A stretch of 32,708 nt of DNA, from contig CALZIJ010000051.1 of the NCBI GenBank assembly GCA_945787655.1, forward strand, positions 1 through 32,708, read 5' to 3'. This DNA is from Nitrospiria bacterium (GTDB lineage: Bacteria; Nitrospirota; Nitrospiria; SBBL01; JAADHI01). The notes below the pieces were generated by a model. That model saw nothing but the letters and a program-made list of their open reading frames with translations. It had not been told where the DNA came from and searched no databases. Shown here in pieces: positions 8,123 to 15,950 of this stretch. Both the position numbers and the translations under genes were made by a program. Position 1 is the first letter of the stretch; each line of letters starts with the position of its first letter.

Positions 8123-9508
8123 TTACTTTGACTGACTTGTTTCACAATCCGGGTCCAAGCGATGATACTCTCTGAGTTTGTTTCGCAGGGTTCGAATACT
8201 AATGCCCAATTGCCGTGCGGCATGGGTTCGATTCCCTGACACCTGATTTAAGGTGTCCAGGATTAAACTCCGTTCCGCTTCCCATACCGTGGTGATATCC
8301 GTCGAAACATTGGAACCCTGTTCGGGACTGTTTTCCGGAAACAGTAAATGATCCGGTGTAATGGCCTTGCCTTCAGAAAGCAGAAGCGCCCGTTCCATAA
8401 TATTTTCAAATTCCCGGACATTGCCCGGCCAGGGCATGGATTTTAAAACAGACAGCGCTTCGGGCGTGATCATGGTTTCAGGCTTTTTATTTTTGGCCGC
8501 ACCGAGTTTAATAAAATGTTCTACGAGAAAGGGGATGTCGGACAAGCGCTCCCTGAGCGGTGGAATTTGCAGCGGAAAGACGTTTAAACGGTAATAGAGA
8601 TCTTCCCTGAAACGGCCTGCTTTGACTTCTTCGAGTAAGGGCCTGTTTGTTGTGGCAATCACGCGGATATCAATAGGCAATGCACTTTTACTGCCGAGAA
8701 TATCCACTTCCCGTTCTTGCAGTACGCGAAGGAGCTTGGCTTGAAGGGAAAACTGCATTTCACTGACCTCATCGAGCAGGAGCGTCCCCTGGTGTGCCAA
8801 TTCAAACCGCCCGGATTTTTTAGAGGATGCACCCGTAAAGGCCCCTTTTTCATATCCAAAAAGTTCACTTTCCAAAAGGGCTTCCGGTACGGCTGCGCAA
8901 TTGACCGCCACGAAAGGCCGGTGCGCGCGTGGACTTTTATCATGGATATATCGGGCCAGCAATTCCTTGCCTGTACCGCTTTCAGCCTGAATCAGGACGG
9001 TGGCCTGGCTTGCCGCAACCACTTCAGCCATTTTCAACATCTTCTTCATGCCCGCATCTTGCGTAATGAGCTGTTTTTCGCCGGAACGTTTGACAGGACG
9101 TTCTGTTTTAACTGGATTTAACGCTTTTTCAATGACCGCGATCAGGGTTTCTTCAGGGAAAGGTTTGACCAGATAATCAAATACGCCGGATTTCATGGCC
9201 TCTACAGCACCTTCTACCGTGCCGAATGCGGACATCAGAATGACCGGAACCTGGCCCCATTTTTTTCGGACATGATGATAAAGCTCAATCCCGCTTAAGC
9301 CCGGCATTTTAATATCCGTCAGAATGGCGCTAAATGGGGCATCCTTGGCGCGTTTTGTACAGATTTGAAGCGCCTCTTCTCCGTTCGATGCTGTTAAAAC
9401 GAGGAATCCGGCTGAACGAAGTGTGGCGCTGATGGCGATTCGCATCGCGGATTCATCATCAACGACAAGGATGGGATGTCGAGTGGGCTTGGATACGGGT
9501 GATTGCAT
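8123..9508 (-). CDS. FlrC/FleR/FlbD-like sigma-54-dependent response regulator
   Basis: This is a phosphorylation-controlled activator of sigma-54 flagellar promoters. Receiver: acidic pocket DD at 17-18, phospho-acceptor D65, K115. The AAA+ domain has Walker A AESGTGKE at 175-182 (the usual first Gly is Ala), the sigma-54 contact loop GAFTGA at 222-227 and Walker B LLLDEVSE at 243-250. The C-terminal Fis-type helix-turn-helix reads THAARQLGISIRTLRNKL, close to FlrC/FleR. I start at the ATG at 9508 with GGAG 7-10 bases upstream; a GTG at 9517 is in frame but lacks a better site. It follows its sensor kinase by 5 bases and precedes flgB. In Vibrio and Pseudomonas the equivalent pair controls hook and basal-body genes. 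Confidence 0.92.
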   Translation of the reverse strand: MQSPVSKPTRHPILVVDDESAMRIAISATLRSAGFLVLTASNGEEALQICTKRAKDAPFSAILTDIKMPGLSGIELYHHVRKKWGQVPVILMSAFGTVEGAVEAMKSGVFDYLVKPFPEETLIAVIEKALNPVKTERPVKRSGEKQLITQDAGMKKMLKMAEVVAASQATVLIQAESGTGKELLARYIHDKSPRAHRPFVAVNCAAVPEALLESELFGYEKGAFTGASSKKSGRFELAHQGTLLLDEVSEMQFSLQAKLLRVLQEREVDILGSKSALPIDIRVIATTNRPLLEEVKAGRFREDLYYRLNVFPLQIPPLRERLSDIPFLVEHFIKLGAAKNKKPETMITPEALSVLKSMPWPGNVREFENIMERALLLSEGKAITPDHLLFPENSPEQGSNVSTDITTVWEAERSLILDTLNQVSGNRTHAARQLGISIRTLRNKLREYHRLDPDCETSQSK

Positions 9509-9513
9509 AAATA

Positions 9514-10377
9514 TCACTCCTTTTTTTGAGGCAGACGCAGTGTAAAACAGCTTCCCTGACCGATCCGGGTGTCGACCCGAATCTGGCCTTTATGGGCGGC
9601 GATTGCATTTTGAGCGATGGCGAGACCAAGCCCTGACCCTGTGCTTTTCGTCGTAAAAAAAGGATCGAAGATATGGGAAAGAGTCTTTTCCGAGATGCCG
9701 GGACCGGTGTCCTGAATGTCAATTACGCATTCATCCTGTCCTATCGATTCCGGGGTGTAGGCTTTTATTGTTAATTGGCCTGAGTTTGGCATGGCTTCAA
9801 TCGCATTGGTGATGAGGTTTAATAAGGCTTGTTTGATCAGATTCTCATCACACCACAGCGGTGTTAAGAGCGCTGTGGTTTCTATTTGGGTGTGAATCCG
9901 GTTTTTCTGTAAAAGGTGTGAAACAAAAGCGAGTAGTTCTGAAAGCAGGGGGTCTACTTCAACCCATTGATATTTTGGCCGGGGTTTTCCGGTATAAAAC
10001 AGAAGGTTGCTGATGGCATAGTCCATTGTTCGAACAGCCGAAGAAAGGTGTTTTCCCCAATCCTGTTTTTCCGGATCTATCGTGTGCACCGCCACTTCTT
10101 TTTGAAGCAGGGAAGAGAACAGCTCGATGCTGCCCAGTGGATTTCTCAATTCATGGGCCATTCTGGCGGCCATTTCTCCGACAACGGCTAAGCGATGATT
10201 TCTTTCGGCTTCTTCGCGAAGACGCTCTTTTTCGAGCTGGCTCTCGTGAAGCGCTTCTTTAAGATGGTGAACTTCTTCTCTTAATGCACGGTAGCTTTCT
10301 GCCAATGTATCGGAAGATAAGGTAAATTGACTGAAAGCCTCCTTTAAAATCTCGATGTCTTGATCCTTAACTGCCAT
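9514..10377 (-). CDS. FlrB/FleS-like cytoplasmic sensor histidine kinase
   Basis: This is the cognate kinase of the downstream regulator. From the ATG at 10377 it is 287 residues: an N-terminal coiled coil at about 25-65, H-box MAARMAHELRNPLGS with H75, N-box LLNLITNAIEAM, and G-boxes DTGPGI and GSGLGLAIAQ. There is no membrane helix or obvious PAS fold, so it is cytoplasmic, in line with FlrB/FleS, which read an intracellular assembly cue. The open frame extends to a TTG at 10419 overlapping the previous gene, but AAAGGAG is placed 5 bases before the ATG at 10377, which decides the start. The regulator follows within 5 bases. Confidence 0.9.
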   Translation of the reverse strand: MAVKDQDIEILKEAFSQFTLSSDTLAESYRALREEVHHLKEALHESQLEKERLREEAERNHRLAVVGEMAARMAHELRNPLGSIELFSSLLQKEVAVHTIDPEKQDWGKHLSSAVRTMDYAISNLLFYTGKPRPKYQWVEVDPLLSELLAFVSHLLQKNRIHTQIETTALLTPLWCDENLIKQALLNLITNAIEAMPNSGQLTIKAYTPESIGQDECVIDIQDTGPGISEKTLSHIFDPFFTTKSTGSGLGLAIAQNAIAAHKGQIRVDTRIGQGSCFTLRLPQKKE

Positions 10378-10415
10378 CCCGGCTCCTTTATACAGTGACG
10401 GCCCTGTACTCTTTA

Positions 10416-12446
10416 TCAAAGAGGGGGGTCTTCGATTTTGTGTTTTGATAAGGTTTGAATGATGCGTTCTTCCGCATTCTTACCCAGTTGTTCGTAAAGT
10501 GGCGCGCCTTTTTCATTCAGTCCGAGTTTTTCATAGCTTTGGGCGAGCTGAAAACTTGCCCATTCCTTTTGTTCTTTTGGGATTTTTTCTTGTAAGGCTG
10601 CATTGTAGTAATGCGCACTTTTTCTAAAGTTTTTTAAACGGAAAAAAGTATCTGCGATTTTTAAAGAAAGACCCGCAGGTTTTTCGCCTCGCTCTTGATT
10701 GGCTTTTTGGTAAATGACGAGTGCTTGCTTGAGATTCCCCGTTTCTGAATAGGTATCGGCCAGGCGGATTAATATTTCTTTTCGTTTAAAATGGCCGGGA
10801 TATTTCATTAACCAGCGATTATATTTTTTAATCGCATCCGTTTTATTCCCGTTTTGATAGGTGATATCCGCCAGTAACTGATGCGCTTCGGCCCGCTCTG
10901 CTCCGGTTTTGTATTCTGTTAGATAGGATTGAAGCGTTTCTTTTGCGGTGACATAGCGGTTTTGTGCATAATAGTTTTGCGCGAGTACAAACAGGGCCTT
11001 TTGTCGATGCGGATTGTTTTTTGACTGAACAATGGGCACGAGAAGTTGAATCGATTCCTGATAAAGCCCGGTTTCAATAAATCCTCTACTGAGATTGATC
11101 CCGGTTTCTTCCATAAGCCTTTCAGGAGTAAAAATTTCATGGTGGTGATAATAGATGTCAAGGGCTTCCAGGTGTTTTCCCTGTTGTAATAATTGATTCG
11201 TGCTGGACAAGGCGGTGCGGTTAAGCAAGGTTTGGGCTTTTTTGTGAAAGGCTGTTTTAGCTTTTTCAGGTTGGATCATACGGGCCAATTTGAGGGACGA
11301 TTCAAAAATGCCATGGCGCTCAAGCGCCTGGGCGGCTTCCAGAATCATACTTTCGGTAAAATCGGATCGTTGTTTCGTCATGAGAAAATGGCTTGTTTCT
11401 TCTATCTTTTGAAGCGCGAAGCGTCCTTTTTCTTTTTGAAGGGCCTGGCCAGGAATACAATGACCGTTTTGACAGCCCACGAGGTGTAGCATGCCCACCG
11501 CAGCAATTAAATTAGACCGGTTATATCCCCTCTTGTTTTTCCGTTCTAAATAGACTTGTTGGTAGGCTTTTTCAGCCCGTTTAAGATCTTGATCCAGCCG
11601 ATAGGCGTCACCAATGCGCGCCATTGCTAAAAGAGAGAACCTGCTTTGGGGGTATTTGTTGTGCAATATAAAAAGAGCTTCTCTCGCTATTTTGTAAGCA
11701 TTGGAACGATAAGCGGTAATCCCGTACTGATAAAGGTCCAGAGGGGATGATTGCAATACGGGGTTTTGCAATGGAACCAATTGATAATATTCATAGGCCG
11801 TCTTCAGGTTTTCCATCTGGAAATATACTTCTGCATAATTCAAGAGCAAAGCAACCCGTTCTTCCGAAGAGAGCGCCGCGGGTTCAATATCATCATAGGC
11901 TTGAATGGCTTTTTCCCATTTTCCCCAGTTGAGATAAACATTGCCTCGAAGCATCCGCGCGGGAATGATATAGGGGCTTTCCGGGTGCTTGTTGATAATG
12001 CGGTCAAAACTGGCAAGGGCTTCATAGAAAAGAGAAATCTTTGTATAGATTTGCCCCATCTTCATTAACGTGGGGAGGGCCCGATCGGACATGGGGTGGC
12101 GTATGCGTGCATTGCGGTAGGCATTCAGTGCATCTTTAAAAGCCATGGGCTTGTTTCGTTCAGCGATCACCAGGTAAAGGTCTCCCAGAAGATAGGCGGC
12201 CGTTTCGGAATGTTTTTCATCCTTTTTTTTTCGAATCAGACGCTTTATTTCGTGTACGGCTTTTTCAAAGTTAAAACTGTTAAAAGCAGTTTTGGCCGCT
12301 TGAAATGCAGGATCATCCGGGATGAAATCTTTCTGTGGCGCGAGACTTTCAGGTTCAATGGAAGAGAAGGCAGTACTTGGCAGCACTGAAACAGAGAGCA
12401 GCAATAATAAGCTGATAAAATGATTTTTCTTAAATTTTAAGGGCAT
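10416..12446 (-). CDS. Periplasmic tetratricopeptide-repeat protein, first gene of the flagellar operon
   Basis: I do not recognise a named family. From the ATG at 12446 the product is 676 residues with a Sec signal peptide (KFKKNHF, a run of leucines, then LPSTAFSS as a likely signal-peptidase I site; no lipobox cysteine). The rest is tandem TPR-like helix pairs, for example LPTLMKMGQIYTKISLFYEA, FVLAQNYYAQNRYVTAKE and IRLADTYSETGNLKQALVIY. It should be a periplasmic or outer-membrane scaffold. A frame to 12500 exists, but the sigma-54 promoter at 12485-12499 falls in it, so translation must begin later; GGA lies 6 bases before 12446 (12461 is also possible). A position ahead of flagellar regulators and rod genes suggests a motor or assembly role, perhaps analogous to Campylobacter PflA; this is inference. 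Confidence 0.85.
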   Translation of the reverse strand: MPLKFKKNHFISLLLLLSVSVLPSTAFSSIEPESLAPQKDFIPDDPAFQAAKTAFNSFNFEKAVHEIKRLIRKKKDEKHSETAAYLLGDLYLVIAERNKPMAFKDALNAYRNARIRHPMSDRALPTLMKMGQIYTKISLFYEALASFDRIINKHPESPYIIPARMLRGNVYLNWGKWEKAIQAYDDIEPAALSSEERVALLLNYAEVYFQMENLKTAYEYYQLVPLQNPVLQSSPLDLYQYGITAYRSNAYKIAREALFILHNKYPQSRFSLLAMARIGDAYRLDQDLKRAEKAYQQVYLERKNKRGYNRSNLIAAVGMLHLVGCQNGHCIPGQALQKEKGRFALQKIEETSHFLMTKQRSDFTESMILEAAQALERHGIFESSLKLARMIQPEKAKTAFHKKAQTLLNRTALSSTNQLLQQGKHLEALDIYYHHHEIFTPERLMEETGINLSRGFIETGLYQESIQLLVPIVQSKNNPHRQKALFVLAQNYYAQNRYVTAKETLQSYLTEYKTGAERAEAHQLLADITYQNGNKTDAIKKYNRWLMKYPGHFKRKEILIRLADTYSETGNLKQALVIYQKANQERGEKPAGLSLKIADTFFRLKNFRKSAHYYNAALQEKIPKEQKEWASFQLAQSYEKLGLNEKGAPLYEQLGKNAEERIIQTLSKHKIEDPPL

Positions 12447-12484
12447 CTCATATCCATTCATAATGCGATTCAGATAAGATAAAA

Positions 12485-12499
12485 GCAAAATTAATGCCA
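12485..12499 (-). promoter_or_regulatory. Sigma-54 (RpoN) -24/-12 promoter of the TPR-kinase-regulator-flgBC-fliEFGHIJ operon
   Basis: On the minus strand the sequence is TGGCATTAATTTTGC, with GG and GC separated by exactly 10 bases. It agrees with the consensus TGGCAY-N5-TTGC at every fixed base. Transcription should start near 12474, about 28 bases before the TPR start codon. Confidence 0.85.
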
Positions 12500-12649
12500 T
12501 TCAGCCAGGTTTTCAGGGTTTAAAACAGTAGCACGTTTTGATTAAGGGCTTAGAACGAATAGAAAGGGGTATGCGCTTTAAAACGCTGTGATGAACGATT
12601 TTCTATGTTTTATAGAGAAAAGATAGAAACAGGATGTGAGAAGGGTTTT

Positions 12650-12663
12650 GTCAAAGCTTTGAC
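12650..12663. promoter_or_regulatory. GTCA-N6-TGAC palindrome, candidate FleQ-type upstream activator site
   Basis: GTCAAAGCTTTGAC is a perfect 14-bp inverted repeat. Its outer GTCA...TGAC and 14-bp span match the Pseudomonas FleQ box. It lies about 150 bp upstream of the -24 element, typical for enhancer-binding proteins of sigma-54. A further GTCAA half site lies at 12671. A second full copy occurs at 19349-19362. Confidence 0.6.
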
Positions 12664-12687
12664 GGATTAAGTCAAGCCCTGTGCAAA

Positions 12688-12715
12688 AGCCCAAATGTCT
12701 CGAAAGGGTGGGGCT
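12688..12715 (-). terminator. Possible weak terminator after the FleQ-type regulator
   Basis: On the minus strand AGCCC (12715-12711) can pair with GGGCT (12692-12688) around an 18-base loop, followed by TTTTGC. The stem is only 5 bp and the T-run is short, so this may be nothing more than chance. Confidence 0.25.
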
Positions 12716-12742
12716 GACTATAAAAATATGAACTGGGCTCTT

Positions 12743-14179
12743 TCAGGAAGCCTGTTCTTCTTCTCGGTAAAAAGGGCGGTTTGAATCCTTGCCCGAAGCG
12801 GAGGCGGCCAAGCGGCGCTTTTTAAGTTTTTCGACCAATGTGGTCCGGTTCATGTGAAGCAGCTGCGCGGCTCTGTTTTTAACCCCGTTTGCACGGGACA
12901 GGGAAAGATCAAGAATCTGGTTTTCAAAGGCAGAGACAATTTCTGAAAAAACAACCCCTTCTTCAGGAAGCTCAAAATGAAAAGGAGAAGTCTTCCGACG
13001 GGAGCGGATCAGTTTTTCCGGGACATCTTCCGAATCAATGTAACTGTCATTTTTCATTAAGACCATCATCCGTTCCACCAGGTTTTCAAGTTCCCTGATA
13101 TTTCCAGGCCAATAATAGTTGTTGAGTAATTTTAAGGCCCCTTGCGTCATTCCCTTCACTTCCTTGTCTTTTTTCTTATTAAACTTTTTTATAAAGTGCT
13201 CAACAAGAAGCGGGATGTCTTCTTTTCGTTTCCGAAGCGGGGGGATATTGATTGGAATGACGTTCAGTCGGTAATAGAGGTCTTCCCGAAACCGTTTTTC
13301 TTCGATGGCATTCTCAAGGTCCTGATTGGTTGCAGCGAGAATCCGGACATCCACCTGAATGGAGCGGACGCCGCCGACCCGTTCAAAGGTTTGCTCTTGC
13401 AAGACCCGGAGCAGTTTGACTTGCAGGGAAAGCGGCATTTCACCAATTTCGTCCAAAAAAAGGGTTCCGCCATGAGCCAGTTCAAATCGACCGGTTCTGG
13501 AGGAGGAAGCGCCGGTAAAGGCTCCTTTTTCGTGGCCGAAGAGTTCACTTTCAAGTAAAGCCTCAGGGATGGCGCCGCAATTAATCGGGATGAGGGGTTT
13601 GTCGCGCCTTGTACTGTTGTAATGGATGGTTTTGGCGACGATCTCCTTTCCTGTCCCGCTTTCCCCCTGGATGAGTACGGTGCTGTCGCTGTCAGAAACC
13701 CGCTCAATCAGTTCATAGACCTGGTTCATTTGAGGGGATGAGCCCACCATATTATCAAAACGGTATTTGTCCCGGACCTGTTTTTTAAGGGAGATATTTT
13801 CGGATTTAAGACGACTGAATTCGATGGCGTTTTTAACAAGATTTAAAACCACATCAATTTGAAAGGGTTTGCCAATAAAATCAAACGCGCCCGCCCGCAT
13901 GGCCTGGACTGAAAGCTCAATGGTCGCATAGGCAGTGAGGACAATACAGACCGCATCTGAATGGATTTCCTTGATTTTTTTCATGGTTTCGATACCGGAC
14001 ATGCTGGGGAGCCTGAGATCAATCATGTACAAATCAAAAGACATTTTTTTTGCAATAAGAACGGCAGGCGGGCCATCCACTGCGCTTTCGACTTCATAGC
14101 CTGATTTTTTAAGCAGGGCGTTGAGTGTCTCACGCACGCTGTCATCATCTTCAACAATTAAAATACGTTTATCATTCAT
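12743..14179 (-). CDS. Sigma-54-dependent response regulator with FleQ-type DNA-binding domain
   Basis: This is the probable master activator of the cluster. 478 residues: a canonical NtrC receiver (acidic pocket EDDD near 10-13, phospho-acceptor D54, KPF around 104-106), an AAA+ domain with GESGTGKE at 172-179, GAFTGA at 219-224 and LFLDEIGE at 240-247, and a C-terminal helix-turn-helix reading RAAQLLHMNRTTLVEKLKKR. The TTLVEKLKK recognition segment resembles FleQ/FlrA and not the adjacent FlrC-like regulator. Unlike FleQ, whose receiver is atypical, this one keeps all phosphorylation residues. The ATG at 14179 overlaps the kinase stop codon by one base (TGATG), so the pair is translationally coupled; the in-frame TTG three bases earlier is less likely. 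Confidence 0.9.
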   Translation of the reverse strand: MNDKRILIVEDDDSVRETLNALLKKSGYEVESAVDGPPAVLIAKKMSFDLYMIDLRLPSMSGIETMKKIKEIHSDAVCIVLTAYATIELSVQAMRAGAFDFIGKPFQIDVVLNLVKNAIEFSRLKSENISLKKQVRDKYRFDNMVGSSPQMNQVYELIERVSDSDSTVLIQGESGTGKEIVAKTIHYNSTRRDKPLIPINCGAIPEALLESELFGHEKGAFTGASSSRTGRFELAHGGTLFLDEIGEMPLSLQVKLLRVLQEQTFERVGGVRSIQVDVRILAATNQDLENAIEEKRFREDLYYRLNVIPINIPPLRKRKEDIPLLVEHFIKKFNKKKDKEVKGMTQGALKLLNNYYWPGNIRELENLVERMMVLMKNDSYIDSEDVPEKLIRSRRKTSPFHFELPEEGVVFSEIVSAFENQILDLSLSRANGVKNRAAQLLHMNRTTLVEKLKKRRLAASASGKDSNRPFYREEEQAS

Positions 14180-15714
14180 CAATCAATTTTACTTTCCTGT
14201 TTGTCGGATGCGGTTTTTGAGCGATTGAGCACCTGCTCGATCGTGGATTCGAGTTGTTTAAGAATAAAAGGTTTGTAGAGAACGGGAATCTGATGTGTTT
14301 TAAAAAAAGTCCGGCTTTCTTCGTTTAATGTATCACCCGTGATAAATACAAGCTTGTGAGTGAGTTGCGGGTGGTTTTTTTGTAAATAAGAGAAAAAAGT
14401 GCGCCCATTCATTCGGGGCATCTTCATGTCGGTAAAGATGAGGTCAAACGCCTGGTTTTTTAAAGCGGCCAAGGCTTCCGGGGCGGATTTAAAGAGTTGC
14501 GGACGGTGTCCCAGTTGTTTAAGCAGATGATATTGAAGATCCAGAATCACTTCTTCATCATCCACCACCATGATGTTTAACGATTGTTTTTTATGAAGGC
14601 GGACTGATGCGCCTTTCGTGTCGGAAAGTTCTGTTTCTGCTTCTGAAACAGGAAGGCAAATGGTAAAAATACAACCCCGTTTAGGCAAGTTTTTAAAGGT
14701 AATATTGCCCCCATGTTCGAGAATAATGGTTTGACTGATATTTAGACCCAATCCTGAACCTTCCGGCTTGGTGGTATAAAAGGGCTGAAATATTTTCCTT
14801 TGAACGGATTCTGGGATACCTGGACCGGAGTCTCTGATCCGAACAATGACGGCGCCGTCATTTGAAGCGGTTGAAATCGTAAGCTGTCCTTTTCCATGGG
14901 CTGAACTCATGGCCTGGTGGGCGTTATTGATGAGATTTAAAAAAACTTCTATGAACTGTTGATAATCCCCCACGACTCTGGGCAGATCCTCATCTTTCAC
15001 CAGCTTTTTAATCACACGGATATTATCGACATGGAGCTGACGGCGCTTTAATTCCAAAACATTCATAATCACGCCGTTAATACCAACCAATCGTTTTTCC
15101 GGTTTGTATGCTCGGACGACTGAAAGCAGGTTTTGAACAATTTTGGAGGTCCGAATCGCTTCTGAGGAAATCATGCGCAGGCCGCGCTTGATTTCCGGAC
15201 TGGTTCGTTTTCTAAGCAAAAGCTCCGAAAAACCGACCACGCTGGTTAAGGGATTATTCAACTCATGCGCAACGCCAGCAAGCATTTCTCCCACTGCGGC
15301 AAGCCTTTCGGAATGCAGGCGGCGCTGACGAAACTCTATTTCTTCAGAAAGGTCTTTACACAGAGAAACAAAACCGACTGCGTCATCCCCCGTGTCTTCA
15401 ACCTTAATACTGGAAATCGCCAGGGGAAAATGCTCACCGTGATGATTGATTCCCTCAATTTCATCTTTACTGATGCCGAAGCGCATAGTCTCTGGAAGGA
15501 TTTTTTTATGGATCTTTTCAAGGCTTTCCGTGGGAAAGAGCCGCTCAAGTCCCATTTCCAGAATTTCTTCTTTGGATGCGCCAAAAATATGACAAAGGGC
15601 CTGGTTCGTATAGACAGGCCGTCCCCATTGATCCTGGAGAAGAAGGCCATTATCTGTCAAACCCAGTGCTTTCTCGAAATGAAGGAGGGTAGGCTCTTGT
15701 ATTTGCAGCGACAT
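14179..15714 (-). CDS. PAS-domain hybrid sensor histidine kinase (PAS-HisKA-HATPase-REC)
   Basis: This is a cytoplasmic sensor kinase coupled to the FleQ-type regulator. Of 511 residues, about 15-125 form a PAS domain (LLLQDQWGRPVYTNQAL near the start). H150 lies in the H-box AGVAHELNNPLTS, followed by N-box NLINNAHQAMSS and G-boxes DSGPGIPE and GSGLGLNISQ. A C-terminal receiver begins near 379, with D429 in FTDMKMPRMNG. No membrane helix is seen, so the signal must be intracellular. The C-terminal receiver without an Hpt domain in the window is notable: it may serve as a phosphate sink or input for another kinase. GAGGT lies 4 bases before the ATG. It is transcribed divergently from fliK. 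Confidence 0.9.
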   Translation of the reverse strand: MSLQIQEPTLLHFEKALGLTDNGLLLQDQWGRPVYTNQALCHIFGASKEEILEMGLERLFPTESLEKIHKKILPETMRFGISKDEIEGINHHGEHFPLAISSIKVEDTGDDAVGFVSLCKDLSEEIEFRQRRLHSERLAAVGEMLAGVAHELNNPLTSVVGFSELLLRKRTSPEIKRGLRMISSEAIRTSKIVQNLLSVVRAYKPEKRLVGINGVIMNVLELKRRQLHVDNIRVIKKLVKDEDLPRVVGDYQQFIEVFLNLINNAHQAMSSAHGKGQLTISTASNDGAVIVRIRDSGPGIPESVQRKIFQPFYTTKPEGSGLGLNISQTIILEHGGNITFKNLPKRGCIFTICLPVSEAETELSDTKGASVRLHKKQSLNIMVVDDEEVILDLQYHLLKQLGHRPQLFKSAPEALAALKNQAFDLIFTDMKMPRMNGRTFFSYLQKNHPQLTHKLVFITGDTLNEESRTFFKTHQIPVLYKPFILKQLESTIEQVLNRSKTASDKQESKID

Positions 15715-15769
15715 TCAACCTCTTTACACACAAACGGATAAAAATAGCTTAAAGCCAAATGTATAGACT

Positions 15770-15783
15770 GTCAAGTTTTTGTC
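15770..15783. promoter_or_regulatory. Imperfect GTCA-N6-TGAC-like site upstream of fliK
   Basis: GTCAAGTTTTTGTC keeps the left half GTCA and the TTTG core of the palindrome at 12650 but has TGTC in place of TGAC on the right. It lies about 113 bp upstream of the -24 element of the fliK promoter, so it could be the activator site for that operon or for the divergent kinase gene. Confidence 0.3.
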
Positions 15784-15806
15784 GGTCTGTTCATTTTTTC
15801 CGGCCG

Positions 15807-15855
15807 CTAGGCAAAAACCCCTTGTTTTATCAGGAAATCGGGACGCAAAGCCTAA
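15807..15855 (+). promoter_or_regulatory. GEMM-like (c-di-GMP-I riboswitch) core sequence, possibly degenerate
   Basis: The string GGGACGCAAAGCCT (about 15839-15852) is identical to the most conserved part of GEMM-I riboswitches, as in Vibrio Vc2. Upstream, TAGGC-AAAAA-CCC pairs with it as in the GEMM P2 helix: TAGGC with GCCTA and CCC with GGG, leaving an A-rich internal loop opposite ACGCAAA. Against it: five As instead of three, no GNRA tetraloop, and no recognisable P3 stem downstream. It also lies upstream of the sigma-54 promoter of fliK, so it would be transcribed only from an earlier promoter that I cannot identify. Treat as a candidate only. Confidence 0.3.
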
Positions 15856-15895
15856 AAAACATCCAAAAATAGCAGACATAAAGGCACTCTGATAT

Positions 15896-15910
15896 TGGTC
15901 TCATATTTGC
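15896..15910 (+). promoter_or_regulatory. Sigma-54 -24/-12 promoter of fliK-flgD-flgE
   Basis: TGGTCTCATATTTGC has TGG and TTTGC with GG and GC 10 bases apart. The CA usually following TGG is replaced by TC, so it is weaker than the promoter at 12485. Transcription should begin near 15922, about 29 bases before fliK. Confidence 0.65.
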
Positions 15911-15950
15911 TAATCAAACCGGTGAAGAATGTAAACAGGACATCGGACTC

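Larger units (their letters stand above)
12447..12742. other. Intergenic control region upstream of the TPR/flgB/fliF operon
   Basis: These 296 bases separate the FleQ-type regulator gene from the TPR gene, both on the minus strand. They hold a -24/-12 promoter, a 14-bp palindrome about 150 bp upstream of it, and a weak hairpin that might end the preceding operon. No ORF of note is seen. This is the layout expected for an enhancer-dependent promoter. Confidence 0.7.
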
